The notes under the pieces are model-generated. The model had not been told where the DNA came from and searched no databases. It saw only the letters and a program-made list of their open reading frames with translations. From the NCBI GenBank assembly GCA_937995495.1, contig CALKKA010000146.1, positions 1-11,192 on the forward strand: DNA of 11,192 nucleotides, given 5' to 3'. The translations under genes and the position numbers were made by a program. This DNA is from an uncultured Phycisphaerae bacterium (GTDB lineage: Bacteria > Planctomycetota > Phycisphaerae > Sedimentisphaerales > Anaerohalosphaeraceae). Below, one piece after another: positions 1 through 7,213 of the stretch. Numbering within the stretch: the stretch's first letter is position 1; each line of letters begins with the position of its first letter.

Positions 1-1382
1 TCCTGTAACTTGGGGCCGAGATCGTTGAACACTTCAGCCAGCCGCTGGAGTTCGTCCCCGGTCTGAATGTCGGCTTTTGCGGTAAAATCACCTTCGGCCA
101 ATATATTCGCGGCCGCCGCTAATTGGTTAATCGGACGTGTAAATTTTCCTGCGCTAATCAATGCAAGAACCGCCGCAATCGCAACAATAGCCAGAATAAA
201 AAGCCCTGCCAAACGCATTTGCTTTAAATTCTCATCCAGCAGTGTTGACTGCGTTTGCTCCGCAAGTTGGCGAACGACATCAAACGGCACGATCATAATT
301 AAGGCCGCTTTCTGCCCGATACGGCGGCTGTAAGCCCAGATGGCTTTTTTTCCATTGTATTTCATTGTTCGAACACCGGCTTTATCACCTTTTAAGTCTT
401 CGATGATATGCGCTAACATTCCCTGATCTGAAGACTTTAACGGCTGCAGAACGATAGTATCCTGCCAATCGGTATCGCTGTATAATTGATCAAGTTGTGT
501 CTGATTGCTCCAAAAAACGACCAAGTTGTCTTCAACCGCCTCGCCCGGCAGGCCAAGACCAACCAAGTACAGTTTTGCTTTTTTTTGCAGGGCCGCGGGT
601 ATTTTAAGACCGGAAAAATATTCGTTCATCTTCTTGTCGATCGCGGTCACGCCTGCGAACTTTCCGTCTGGGTAATAAACAGGCATGGAAAGGGTTAGGA
701 CCGGATCTTTTGTTGAAACATCTACAATAATCGACGCAGCAATTTGACTGCCCTGACTATCTTTTGCTTGTGTATACCATGTGCGTTTTCGTGGATCGTA
801 CTCTTTCGGCACTGGAGCTGTTTTGCGTCCAGGGTAGGCAGTGTGCAGTCCATTCTCAAGTGATGTATAATGCCACAATGTCCGTCCGCGGTTGGCCTCA
901 TATAATTCATGGTAAACTTCTGTCATCGTTGAAAGACGTTCCACATCTTGTTGAACTGCCTTAGGGTCGATATCAGCTACAAGGTGTAAAACCTGATGTT
1001 GAAAACTTATACTATCGGAAAATGGATGCTCTTTAAGCCAACGTTCTGCCGGAATCGAAAGTTCTGCATTAAAACCATACGCCGATTCTGCGGTCTGTGG
1101 GAAAGGATTTGAAATTACACCGGCCAAACGCTTCTGAACCTCTTTGGTCTGCAACCGCAGGGCCAACTGAAGTGCATTATTGGAACCTATAACAGCTTCA
1201 CGATAATTATGGACATGGACAGCAACCCCCTCAGTGATATCCTGAAACTCTTTGGTCTGGATGTCATTAGTAATCTGCGCTGAAAGCCGCCTGATCGAGA
1301 ACCGTGTCAGAAGTACGACCGCCAAGACCGGCACCAAGGAGACCAGCAGTAAAAGAGCGAGTAATTTGCTTCGTATTTTCAT
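1..1382 (-). CDS. dCache-HAMP membrane signalling protein, C-terminus off the window (probable RsbU/SpoIIE-type PP2C phosphatase)
   Basis: Partial gene: about 460 codons read without a stop from ATG at 1382 down to the left edge. A membrane segment at residues about 7-25 is followed by a large periplasmic sensor region. That region carries dCache hallmarks: a YDPRKRTWY stretch near residue 195 and a 'LSMPVYYPDGKFAGVTAID' strand. A second membrane segment lies at about 391-412, and a HAMP domain (RPINQL near 416, a 'GDELQRLAEVFNDL' helix) runs to the edge. The receptor should therefore sit in the inner membrane and sense a periplasmic ligand. The output domain is not in the window. The immediately upstream STAS gene makes a PP2C/SpoIIE phosphatase the likeliest output, but a histidine kinase, cyclase or chemoreceptor domain is possible. 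The start lies 2 bases after the STAS stop and has no clear Shine-Dalgarno site, so translational coupling is likely. Confidence 0.85.
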   Translation of the reverse strand, partial: MKIRSKLLALLLLVSLVPVLAVVLLTRFSIRRLSAQITNDIQTKEFQDITEGVAVHVHNYREAVIGSNNALQLALRLQTKEVQKRLAGVISNPFPQTAESAYGFNAELSIPAERWLKEHPFSDSISFQHQVLHLVADIDPKAVQQDVERLSTMTEVYHELYEANRGRTLWHYTSLENGLHTAYPGRKTAPVPKEYDPRKRTWYTQAKDSQGSQIAASIIVDVSTKDPVLTLSMPVYYPDGKFAGVTAIDKKMNEYFSGLKIPAALQKKAKLYLVGLGLPGEAVEDNLVVFWSNQTQLDQLYSDTDWQDTIVLQPLKSSDQGMLAHIIEDLKGDKAGVRTMKYNGKKAIWAYSRRIGQKAALIMIVPFDVVRQLAEQTQSTLLDENLKQMRLAGLFILAIVAIAAVLALISAGKFTRPINQLAAAANILAEGDFTAKADIQTGDELQRLAEVFNDLGPKLQ

Positions 1383-1384
1383 GT

Positions 1385-1777
1385 TTACTGGCCGGAATCG
1401 AACGAGCCGTCTTCCTGAATTCGCTGCTGGATTTTTATGAGGTAGCTGTCCATTTCCTGTGTATCATCAAACACCTGGAGTGTTGGCAGCAGTCGCACAA
1501 TTTCAAAGACTTTTTTGATCTGCGGTTGCATGTTGAGCATCATCAATTCGCCGCCGCGTTTGGCCAGAGAGGTCTGGGTCTTCATAACAACACCCACACC
1601 GGCACTGGTGATCATTTTGAGCGATGATAGATCGAGAATGACAATGTGAATGCCATCCAATAATGACTTCTGTATCTGCTGATCCAAAGAAACGGCTGTT
1701 TCTGAGTCCAACTGGCCGGCAAGCATGAAGCTGGTTGTCTGTGCATTCGTTTGCGAAGATGTAATCTTAAGAGTCAT
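1385..1777 (-). CDS. STAS-domain anti-anti-sigma factor (SpoIIAA/RsbV-like)
   Basis: A 130-residue single-domain STAS protein. The family motif is visible as 'LDLSSLKMITSAGVGVV' near residues 48-64; the Ser in 'ITSAG' (about residue 58) sits at the position phosphorylated in SpoIIAA/RsbV. In that family the unphosphorylated form binds an anti-sigma kinase and frees its partner, and a PP2C phosphatase reactivates it. The downstream receptor gene, 2 bases away, may encode that phosphatase. I chose ATG at 1777 because an AGGAAAGGA Shine-Dalgarno sequence lies about 6 bases before it. A TTG two codons earlier (1783) is in frame but directly abuts the ribosome-binding site. The upstream DUF481 gene ends 26 bases before this ATG, so the two are probably co-transcribed. 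The partner kinase and the final target (sigma factor or other) are not in the window. Confidence 0.9.
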   Translation of the reverse strand: MTLKITSSQTNAQTTSFMLAGQLDSETAVSLDQQIQKSLLDGIHIVILDLSSLKMITSAGVGVVMKTQTSLAKRGGELMMLNMQPQIKKVFEIVRLLPTLQVFDDTQEMDSYLIKIQQRIQEDGSFDSGQ

Positions 1778-1803
1778 ATTCAATCCTTTCCTGGTGTGGT
1801 TTG

Positions 1804-2811
1804 TTAAAATCTAAAACGAAATCCTGTATGAACTCGCGTGTCATTTTCATCTTTACCCGGATCGACAACCGCCTGATATTCATGCAGTACGCCCAACACG
1901 AAACTGAGGTTCATCTCATCGCTTAAAAGATAATCCCAGTCAAAAGTGGTTCGTGTGCGGTTATCATCGAAGTCATCCAGTACGGCATAGAAAAATGTCG
2001 AAAAGCTAAATGTCTGCCTTCTTGTCGGTTTCCACTTAAAATTCGTTCCGATAATCCCTTCAATCTCAGGGTCTGTCGTGTCGGAATCCCACTCCTTACG
2101 AACACCCGGGCCGCCTCGAAGGTCCATATGAAAATCCGGTGTCTGGATAAGCTTGTAGCCTGGCCCGAGGTGAAATGCAGCACGCTGTCGCCATGATTCA
2201 AAGTCATCGTAGTCATAGCGTCCCATCATAAAGAAGAACCAGTCTGAGTCTGTGAAGGCACTATCTCGCACAAGACCTAAAGTAAACTTATCATCAGTCC
2301 TTTCTCCGTCCGACTCTTTATTGTAATAAGAAAAGTCGCTCGTAAGCTTGATATTGGAGTATTCCCGGCCTAATTTCCCCGCGACACGAAACGAAGTTTC
2401 GTCCGTATTTCCGGTTTCTGAGGTAAAAGACATATCGATGCTGGACGAGATGCCGTTTTCTTTGGCCCAAGCCGAGAGCGCCTTTAGTCTTTCGAATTCC
2501 GGCTCTTTAACCAAGTGTCTGGGTGCCGGAGGACCTGTTTCAGATTCGGCCTGATCGGACGGCGGCGTTGTTCCATCAGGAGCAACTAAAATAGATGCAA
2601 TGCGGGTTGAAGCGATCTTGATCTGACCAAGGTCTTCGTGCTCCAGCAGAACAGCATCCTCGGTTTGCTCAATGATATTACCGTGAATAACGTCGCCGCC
2701 TTTGAGCATTATTTCGTCGGCAAACGAGAGGGCCGTTGTCGCCATGATAACAACAAACCCTATGCGAAGAACTGCATCAAATTGATCTAAGAGCCGCCTG
2801 TAAGAGTGCAT
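1804..2811 (-). CDS. DUF481 family outer-membrane beta-barrel protein
   Basis: A 335-residue exported protein. The N-terminus has arginines, a hydrophobic core at about 17-30 and a plausible signal-peptidase site after ALSFA (residue 31). Residues about 33-75 form a short strand-rich segment ('LKGGDVIHGNII...') of a type often found before DUF481 barrels. A Pro-rich linker follows, then from about residue 120 to the end alternating polar/aromatic strands ('SIDMSFTSETGNTDETSF', 'WFFFMMGRYDYDDF'), ending in FRFRF. That aromatic C-terminus is the usual recognition signal for outer-membrane barrel insertion. DUF481 proteins (YdiY-like) have no well-defined substrate, and none is claimed here. The ATG has an AGGGA site 6 bases or so upstream. 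The gene starts 15 bases after the lipoprotein gene and precedes the STAS gene, so the barrel may be monitored by, or belong to, the signalling system encoded with it. Confidence 0.88.
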   Translation of the reverse strand: MHSYRRLLDQFDAVLRIGFVVIMATTALSFADEIMLKGGDVIHGNIIEQTEDAVLLEHEDLGQIKIASTRIASILVAPDGTTPPSDQAESETGPPAPRHLVKEPEFERLKALSAWAKENGISSSIDMSFTSETGNTDETSFRVAGKLGREYSNIKLTSDFSYYNKESDGERTDDKFTLGLVRDSAFTDSDWFFFMMGRYDYDDFESWRQRAAFHLGPGYKLIQTPDFHMDLRGGPGVRKEWDSDTTDPEIEGIIGTNFKWKPTRRQTFSFSTFFYAVLDDFDDNRTRTTFDWDYLLSDEMNLSFVLGVLHEYQAVVDPGKDENDTRVHTGFRFRF

Positions 2812-2826
2812 CTTCTATCCCTAAAT

Positions 2827-4203
2827 TTATTCATTTTTAACTGCCTTTTTAACTGCCTTGCTTGCTTGCAGCCTTTTGATTAGATAAAGACCACCGAAAA
2901 CGAGAATCACCACAGCCAGCACCAGTTCAAACAATCGCCACATGACATGATCGATCAGCGAACGGAGTTGTTTTTGCATTTCTTCTTTTGCAGCGGCATC
3001 GACGGTCTGTTGAAACTGGGCCACAGCATTGCCTACTTTGTCAGCCGTTTGACCGGCATTGAGGAGCAAATTATCAAAATCGCGCATCCCAAAACCAGGC
3101 GGGGCATCCGGGTCGCGAGGTTTACCCTTAAACATCGACACAAGCTCCTGAATGGAATCGGAGGCATTCTTCCAGGCAACCGCCGCATCGCTGGCCTGCT
3201 GAGTGGTTATATTGAGTGCCTGGCTTGTTGTATTGAGTTGGGCAAACATCTTTTCGACGCGGCCGGCTGCTTCTGCTGCCGTCTGCAAGGTCGTTTGCAG
3301 TTGCTGCTGACTTTGGTCTGCTTCCGCGAGGACGGTCAACAGCTCAGTTCTCACTTGTTGGGGCATGGCGCCTAAGACTTCTACAAGGTGGGTACTGCTC
3401 TTGGAAAAATCTTCTACGCTTTTCAGGAACGACTGAGTCATCTCAGACTCTTCAAAGTCATCCATCAGGATTGTCATTTGCCATCGTGCCGACCGGGGCA
3501 ACTGTTGAACAATATCCGAAAACTGTTCGACAGAATTACTTACGTTATGGATCGAGGTGGCGGTGTTGTCCACGCCTTCCATCGCACGGATCGGGGCCAT
3601 CGGTATACTGAGCGTCCTCATTAGGGCTCCAGCTTCTTCCGGTTCCTCATGCGTTGCATATACGACTAGATTCGAATATATGCCGGTTATTGGATGTTGA
3701 CGTGCAAATTCTTCGAGACCTCTTTGAGCATCTTCAAATTGATCCGGTTTCAAGAATAACTGACCGATGTGAGCAATTTCTTTTTCAGCAAGCTTAATAA
3801 AATTAACTATGTCTGGCTGATCTTTGCCATAGAGGTGGCTGCCCGCCCCTCTCTCCAAATATATTCGCAGGCGAATAACCAGCCCCCATGTATCCAAAAA
3901 AGCCACCACTGAATCATCCGAAGCCGTCATTGCGAACAGTGATTCAATGATCCGAGTTCGCATCTGCTGACCCTCACGCCGAATTCGGCGTGTTTCATGA
4001 GTATCATCGATCTCATCGGCCGTCTGTGTCATCGTACTGACAAAAAAATCCTCGAATCGTTCCAACTCGTCTCGGAGTTCTACTTTGCTGAGTTGCCCTT
4101 TTCGCGTAACCTCTCTTCGCCCAACAGTTTTTGTGGAACCACTCCCACAGCCAATGATTCCCGCAACCATCGTGCACAGAAGAATGATTTTTGTCAGCTT
4201 CAC
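2827..4203 (-). CDS. Coiled-coil lipoprotein with C-terminal transmembrane helix, unknown function
   Basis: I do not recognise the family. With the chosen start the product is 458 residues. A short lipoprotein signal (KLTKIILLCTMVAGIIGC) gives a lipobox ending at Cys19, followed by Gly-Ser rather than Asp. The mature part is charged and helical. Residues about 200-415 are rich in Gln/Ala/Ser/Thr heptad-like sequence resembling a long periplasmic coiled coil. A clear membrane helix sits at about 424-443 and ends in a Lys-rich tail. The start is GTG at 4203, preceded by an AGGAGAG Shine-Dalgarno site 5 bases away. An ATG at 4284 would add 27 residues (485 in all) in front of the signal peptide, lacks such a site and would spoil export. 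This is the first gene of the leftward operon, so its job is probably linked to the DUF481 barrel and the STAS/Cache-HAMP pair. Double anchoring suggests a tether or sensor, which is inference. Confidence 0.8.
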   Translation of the reverse strand: MKLTKIILLCTMVAGIIGCGSGSTKTVGRREVTRKGQLSKVELRDELERFEDFFVSTMTQTADEIDDTHETRRIRREGQQMRTRIIESLFAMTASDDSVVAFLDTWGLVIRLRIYLERGAGSHLYGKDQPDIVNFIKLAEKEIAHIGQLFLKPDQFEDAQRGLEEFARQHPITGIYSNLVVYATHEEPEEAGALMRTLSIPMAPIRAMEGVDNTATSIHNVSNSVEQFSDIVQQLPRSARWQMTILMDDFEESEMTQSFLKSVEDFSKSSTHLVEVLGAMPQQVRTELLTVLAEADQSQQQLQTTLQTAAEAAGRVEKMFAQLNTTSQALNITTQQASDAAVAWKNASDSIQELVSMFKGKPRDPDAPPGFGMRDFDNLLLNAGQTADKVGNAVAQFQQTVDAAAKEEMQKQLRSLIDHVMWRLFELVLAVVILVFGGLYLIKRLQASKAVKKAVKNE

Positions 4204-4486
4204 AATTTCTCTCCTAACCCTTGGATGCAGTTTCAAAACACTCACAATGAAACTCCTGTTATTGTAATTCTCCACATCACCCATGCCGCCAATATCAGTT
4301 CGCTTTTGGGAAACGTTAAAGCAACCCTAACGGCCCTTAAGGCATTCTTTGTCGTTTAGGCCTATTGGTGCCAAAACCATGTAAAACTGTTAAAAAAAGA
4401 CCACACATTGCCAAAAAAGGGGTGCTCTTTCGATTCGCAACCATCGTTTTCTCATAAATGCCATTTTCCAATACAATTCCTCTCTC

Positions 4487-4514
4487 ATTCTATCACCCCC
4501 GTCGTACTCTTCAA
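4487..4514 (-). promoter_or_regulatory. Candidate sigma70-type promoter for the leftward operon
   Basis: On the minus strand, TTGAAG (4514-4509, four of six matches to the -35 consensus) is followed 16 bases later by TAGAAT (4492-4487, five of six). A TG one base upstream of the -10 gives an extended -10 (TGATAGAAT). A transcript would start near 4480 and have a leader of about 275 bases before the GTG at 4203. The -35 box lies inside one arm of an inverted repeat. The match is by eye only. Confidence 0.35.
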
Positions 4515-4547
4515 GAGATTTTATGCTTTCATGGTTTTTTGAAGAGT
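4506..4547. repeat. Inverted repeat with 9-bp perfect arms (possible operator or hairpin)
   Basis: ACTCTTCAA (4506-4514) is perfectly complementary to TTGAAGAGT (4539-4547), with 24 bases between the arms. As plus-strand RNA the stem could extend inward with A-U and G-U pairs (GAGAU against the U-rich stretch) to about 13-15 pairs. Neither strand has a U-tract directly after the stem, so it does not look like an intrinsic terminator. Its left arm contains the -35 box of the candidate leftward promoter. Confidence 0.45.
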
Positions 4548-4708
4548 GGGCATTGAAAACAGATAGATCGAGTCTGCTATCACGAGTTATCGGACATACG
4601 AAAACTAATCAAACGCATGCCAGGCTATTTGCAAAATGTTGTTTGCACGAAGCTGTCTTTTCCCATATTGCCTTAGTCTGGAACAAAAAACATATCCAGC
4701 ACAAAAAA

Positions 4709-4727
4709 TGACCGCTATTATCGGTCA
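4709..4727. promoter_or_regulatory. Operator-like palindrome TGACCG-N7-CGGTCA
   Basis: A perfect 6-bp inverted repeat with a 7-base AT-rich spacer (CTATTAT), 19 bases in all. It lies about 32 bases upstream of the candidate pilus-operon -35 box. Size and symmetry suit binding by a dimeric helix-turn-helix regulator. Which regulator would bind cannot be told from the window. Confidence 0.35.
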
Positions 4728-4759
4728 AATCCGACTCAAAAGGAAATGCCTACAACGTT

Positions 4760-4788
4760 TTGACCCAACGGGTGTTATTTTTTACATT
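4760..4788 (+). promoter_or_regulatory. Candidate sigma70-type promoter for the pilus operon
   Basis: TTGACC (4760-4765, five of six matches to the -35 consensus) is followed after 17 bases by TACATT (4783-4788, four of six matches to the -10). Transcription would begin near 4795, leaving a leader of about 160 bases before pilM. Other -10-like sequences nearby (TATAAA at 4823-4828) lack a good -35. This is a visual match only. Confidence 0.35.
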
Positions 4789-4953
4789 TTATGTGGACTG
4801 TCGCGTGAATTAGTGGAACCGCTATAAATTGTGTGGTTAATCCGACGGGTTATATAGACGACAGAGCAGGAGATGCACTTGGTACGACTAATAGGCTTTC
4901 GTTCGACAGGAAAAGAATTGAGCAGCACAACCGGTGAAATATAAGGAACAAAG

Positions 4954-5928
4954 ATGTTCGGCATGAACGGTAAAAAAATCTGCCCAATCGGCGTTGACCT
5001 TGGCAGCGGATATTTGCGGATGGCCCAATTGGGACAGAACGGGCAGGGCTTATTTCTACAGTCAGCAGCACTTTGTGCCAATCCGGAAAGCTTGGAATTT
5101 AGAAGCCCGGCTTGGCAGCATTGGGCCGCTGAAACCACTCGAGATCTTGTCCGCGAAAATGATTTCTTGGGCAAAGCGGTTGTTACCGCCATTCCATCCG
5201 ATGATTTATTGATTGACCCGATCAGCGTTCCCCGTTCCGCCCTGAATCGAATCAACGAAATTATCCCTCAAAAACTTCAAAAGCGACTGCCCTTTCCTAT
5301 CGAAAATGCTTTATTCCAGCATGTGGTAATCGAAGCCGGTGAGAAAAATGAATCAGACAGCGTTGATGTATTGGCAATTTCGGCCAATCGTGAAGACATC
5401 AATCGACATCTGGCTATTTATGAAAAAGCGGGTCTTGAAGTGGCAGGAATCAGTATCTGGCCAACGGCAATGGTCCAAAGCTTCATGAGCTTTTTTTGCC
5501 GACGAGAAAATGAGCTGGATACGACCGCCATTCTTATCAATGTCGGTACCAATCATACCAATGTTGCTATCACTCGCGGGAAAAATCTCTTATTCGCCCG
5601 CGTTATGTCCATTGGCTATGTGCAACTTGAACAAGGGCAGATGGTCCAGCGGTTGTTCTCAGAGATCGACACCTGCATGCAATACTTCGGCGGCAGTGCG
5701 GCAGCGGATCAAATCGGTCGAATCGTATTTCTGGCCGGAACCGGCGCCAGTCGAACACTTTGCGACAAACTCGCTGGGCTGGCTCAAAAAATGCAGGTTG
5801 CCGCTCAGATCGGCGATGTTTTAAGTGCTGTTGAAATCAATCATAGCCCGGAGTGCCTCATTGACCGCCGCAACTGTAAGGTCGATTGGGCAACAGCATT
5901 CGGGCTGAGCTTGGATGGATTAAATTAA
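4954..5928 (+). CDS. pilM: Type IV pilus assembly ATPase-like protein PilM
   Basis: A 324-residue actin-fold protein, close to the usual PilM size of about 350. The N-terminal phosphate-binding loop 'IGVDLGSGYLRMAQL' starts near residue 12. The region 'SVPRSALNRINEIIPQKLQKRLPF' matches the PilM/SHS2-type segment, followed by 'AISANREDINRHLAIYEKAGLEVAGI', typical of PilM. A second nucleotide-site strand, 'TTAILINVGTNHTNVAITRG', and 'IVFLAGTGA' (phosphate 2/adenosine region) complete the fold. PilM is cytoplasmic and binds the N-terminal tail of PilN on the inner face of the inner membrane, linking the PilN-PilO complex to the motor. AAGGA lies about 8 bases before the ATG, which supports this start; another Met three codons later is less well placed. 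It is the first gene of the operon, 11 bases before pilN. Confidence 0.92.
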   Translation: MFGMNGKKICPIGVDLGSGYLRMAQLGQNGQGLFLQSAALCANPESLEFRSPAWQHWAAETTRDLVRENDFLGKAVVTAIPSDDLLIDPISVPRSALNRINEIIPQKLQKRLPFPIENALFQHVVIEAGEKNESDSVDVLAISANREDINRHLAIYEKAGLEVAGISIWPTAMVQSFMSFFCRRENELDTTAILINVGTNHTNVAITRGKNLLFARVMSIGYVQLEQGQMVQRLFSEIDTCMQYFGGSAAADQIGRIVFLAGTGASRTLCDKLAGLAQKMQVAAQIGDVLSAVEINHSPECLIDRRNCKVDWATAFGLSLDGLN

Positions 5929-5939
5929 GGAATCTAATT

Positions 5940-6638
5940 ATGGCTATGATCAATTTTGTACCGGACGATTATGTACAGCAACGGCGAGCCAGCCGGAGCA
6001 ATGTGCTTTATTTAATGCTACTGTTGGCCATGCTTGGAGCCATCGGCATTACCTTTGGATTCATCAAGATGCGTCAACGAGCAGTCCAAACGGAACTGGC
6101 TCAGCTCAATAGTCGCATGGCTGAGGCCCAACAGCAAATTGCTCAATTAGAGGAACTCAAAACAAAAAGCCAGACTATGATGAAAACGATGGTCATGACC
6201 GCCGAACTGCTCGAAGCTGTCCCTCGCAGTATCATTCTGGCATCATTAACCAACAACCTGCCTTCAGGGGTGTCCCTGCTGGATTTTGGACTGGAAGAGA
6301 AAGAAACTCAGATATATAAATCGGCGGCAAAAAACACAACCAGTAGTCGTTACAGTAAAGCGAATGCAACAGCTGCCGCGGGCGAACCTCAAAAAACGGT
6401 TTCGACCAATCTTCAGATTAAGGGCATCGCACCCAGTGATATTCAAGTCGCCGGCTTCATCTCCCGCTTGAACGATGCGATCCTGTTTGACGATGTGTCA
6501 TTGGTCGAGTCCAAAGAGATTGAAATCGAAAAGATCAAATACCGTCAATTTCAGTTAAAAGCGGTCATTCGACCTGATTTGGCACTGACAAAAGAGAATA
6601 TTGATGAGATCCGTGAAAAACGGGAACAGGCAACATAG
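5940..6638 (+). CDS. pilN: Type IV pilus inner-membrane protein PilN
   Basis: A 232-residue bitopic protein. The cytoplasmic tail MAMINFVPDDY corresponds to the conserved 'INLLP'-type PilM-binding motif. A membrane helix follows at about 22-43, then a coiled coil at about 45-85 and a periplasmic alpha/beta domain ('LTNNLPSGVSLLDFGLE' ... 'QIKGIAPSDIQVAGFISRL') of the Fimbrial_PilN kind. PilN pairs with PilO in the periplasm and anchors PilM. Residues about 124-154 are Ser/Thr/Ala/Lys-rich and look like a disordered insertion within the periplasmic domain. The ATG at 5940 is chosen because AAGGAA lies 7-8 bases upstream and the product then begins with the PilM-binding motif. A longer in-frame start at 5886 would overlap pilM by about 40 bases and has no merit. 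The pilM stop is 11 bases upstream and pilO follows after 33. Confidence 0.9.
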   Translation: MAMINFVPDDYVQQRRASRSNVLYLMLLLAMLGAIGITFGFIKMRQRAVQTELAQLNSRMAEAQQQIAQLEELKTKSQTMMKTMVMTAELLEAVPRSIILASLTNNLPSGVSLLDFGLEEKETQIYKSAAKNTTSSRYSKANATAAAGEPQKTVSTNLQIKGIAPSDIQVAGFISRLNDAILFDDVSLVESKEIEIEKIKYRQFQLKAVIRPDLALTKENIDEIREKREQAT

Positions 6639-6671
6639 CAATTAGATAAGCAAAGCCGAAAGGATTTTAAA

Positions 6672-7202
6672 ATGAATAGCAGTCTTCGATATCTTATTTT
6701 TTTCATCTTGATCGTGGGAATGGCTTATGTGTCATGGGCTTATATGATCAAGCCGGCGAATGAACATTTAACCCAGGAACGGGCCAAAATGGAAACGATG
6801 CGCGCCAAGCTGAATGAATTGGAGCAGGCGACCGCCGCCGCTAAAGATCTGGCTGCTCAACTCCAAAAAATTGAAGAAGCCATTGAGGCATTTGAGAGCA
6901 AGCTGCCTCCCAGCAGCGAGATCCATACCGTTCTTGAGAATGTGACACTGATCGCACAGCGCCACGGCCTGACTCCCAAAAGCATAAGAACGCAGAAGAA
7001 CAAGAACAACCGTGGCTACATCGAGCAACCTTTGGCCATGGAACTGCACGGAAATTTCAATTCATATTACGCTTTTCTTCTTGAACTTGAACAGCTTGAT
7101 CGCATCACGAAGATTCGAGAGTTGAAATTAGAGAAAAGTGACCGGGAAGGCCAGACAGAAGCGACTTTTGTCATGAGCATTTTCTTCCAGAGCGCCGCTT
7201 AA
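6672..7202 (+). CDS. pilO: Type IV pilus inner-membrane protein PilO
   Basis: A 176-residue protein with the PilO layout: a short cytoplasmic start, a membrane helix at about 6-25, a coiled coil at about 30-75 ('QERAKMETMRAKLNELEQAT') and a compact periplasmic ferredoxin-like domain. The phrase 'LPPSSEIHTVLENVTLIAQRHGL' followed by 'HGNFNSYYAFLLELEQLDRITKIREL' is the typical PilO core. PilO dimerises with PilN and helps align the pilus channel. AAAGGA sits about 7 bases before the ATG. At 176 residues it is somewhat shorter than many PilO proteins (about 200), mainly because the N-terminal tail is short. The position after pilN and before a PilP/GspC-like gene is the standard order. Confidence 0.9.
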   Translation: MNSSLRYLIFFILIVGMAYVSWAYMIKPANEHLTQERAKMETMRAKLNELEQATAAAKDLAAQLQKIEEAIEAFESKLPPSSEIHTVLENVTLIAQRHGLTPKSIRTQKNKNNRGYIEQPLAMELHGNFNSYYAFLLELEQLDRITKIRELKLEKSDREGQTEATFVMSIFFQSAA

Positions 7203-7213
7203 AGCCACAGTAA

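Larger units (their letters stand above)
4204..4953. other. Divergent intergenic control region between the two operons
   Basis: About 750 bases with no convincing gene. The composition is AT-richer and full of A/T tracts compared with the flanking genes. It must carry the control signals for the leftward lipoprotein/DUF481/STAS/Cache operon and the rightward pilus operon. Visible in it are candidate promoters in both directions, an ACTCTTCAA/TTGAAGAGT inverted repeat, and a TGACCG-N7-CGGTCA palindrome. A weaker repeat (CGTTA-N9-TAACG) lies at 4314-4332, near the start of the leftward operon. Short reading frames here lack good ribosome-binding sites or recognisable sequence. No tRNA, intrinsic terminator or insertion sequence was seen. 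Confidence 0.7.

Noticed and set aside
1781..1783. TTG as the start of the STAS gene
   Set aside because: It directly abuts the AAAGGA site, while ATG at 1777 has correct spacing.
2947..3375. A 142-codon plus-strand reading frame
   Set aside because: Lies wholly antisense within the lipoprotein gene; Cys/Leu-rich with no ribosome-binding site, a shadow of the real frame.
4506..4547. Intrinsic terminator at the inverted repeat
   Set aside because: No U-tract follows the stem on either strand, and no gene ends nearby.
4523..4711. A 62-codon plus-strand reading frame in the intergenic region
   Set aside because: No recognisable domain, a poor AAGAGA site, and its 5' end lies inside an inverted repeat; it looks like chance in AT-rich DNA.
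4204..4953. A sigma54 (GG-N10-GC) promoter for the pilus operon
   Set aside because: Partial TGGCA- and TTGCA-like pieces occur (near 4369 and 4628) but never with the required spacing.
4782..5255. A 157-codon minus-strand reading frame overlapping the start of pilM
   Set aside because: Antisense to a well-supported pilM and without protein-like motifs.
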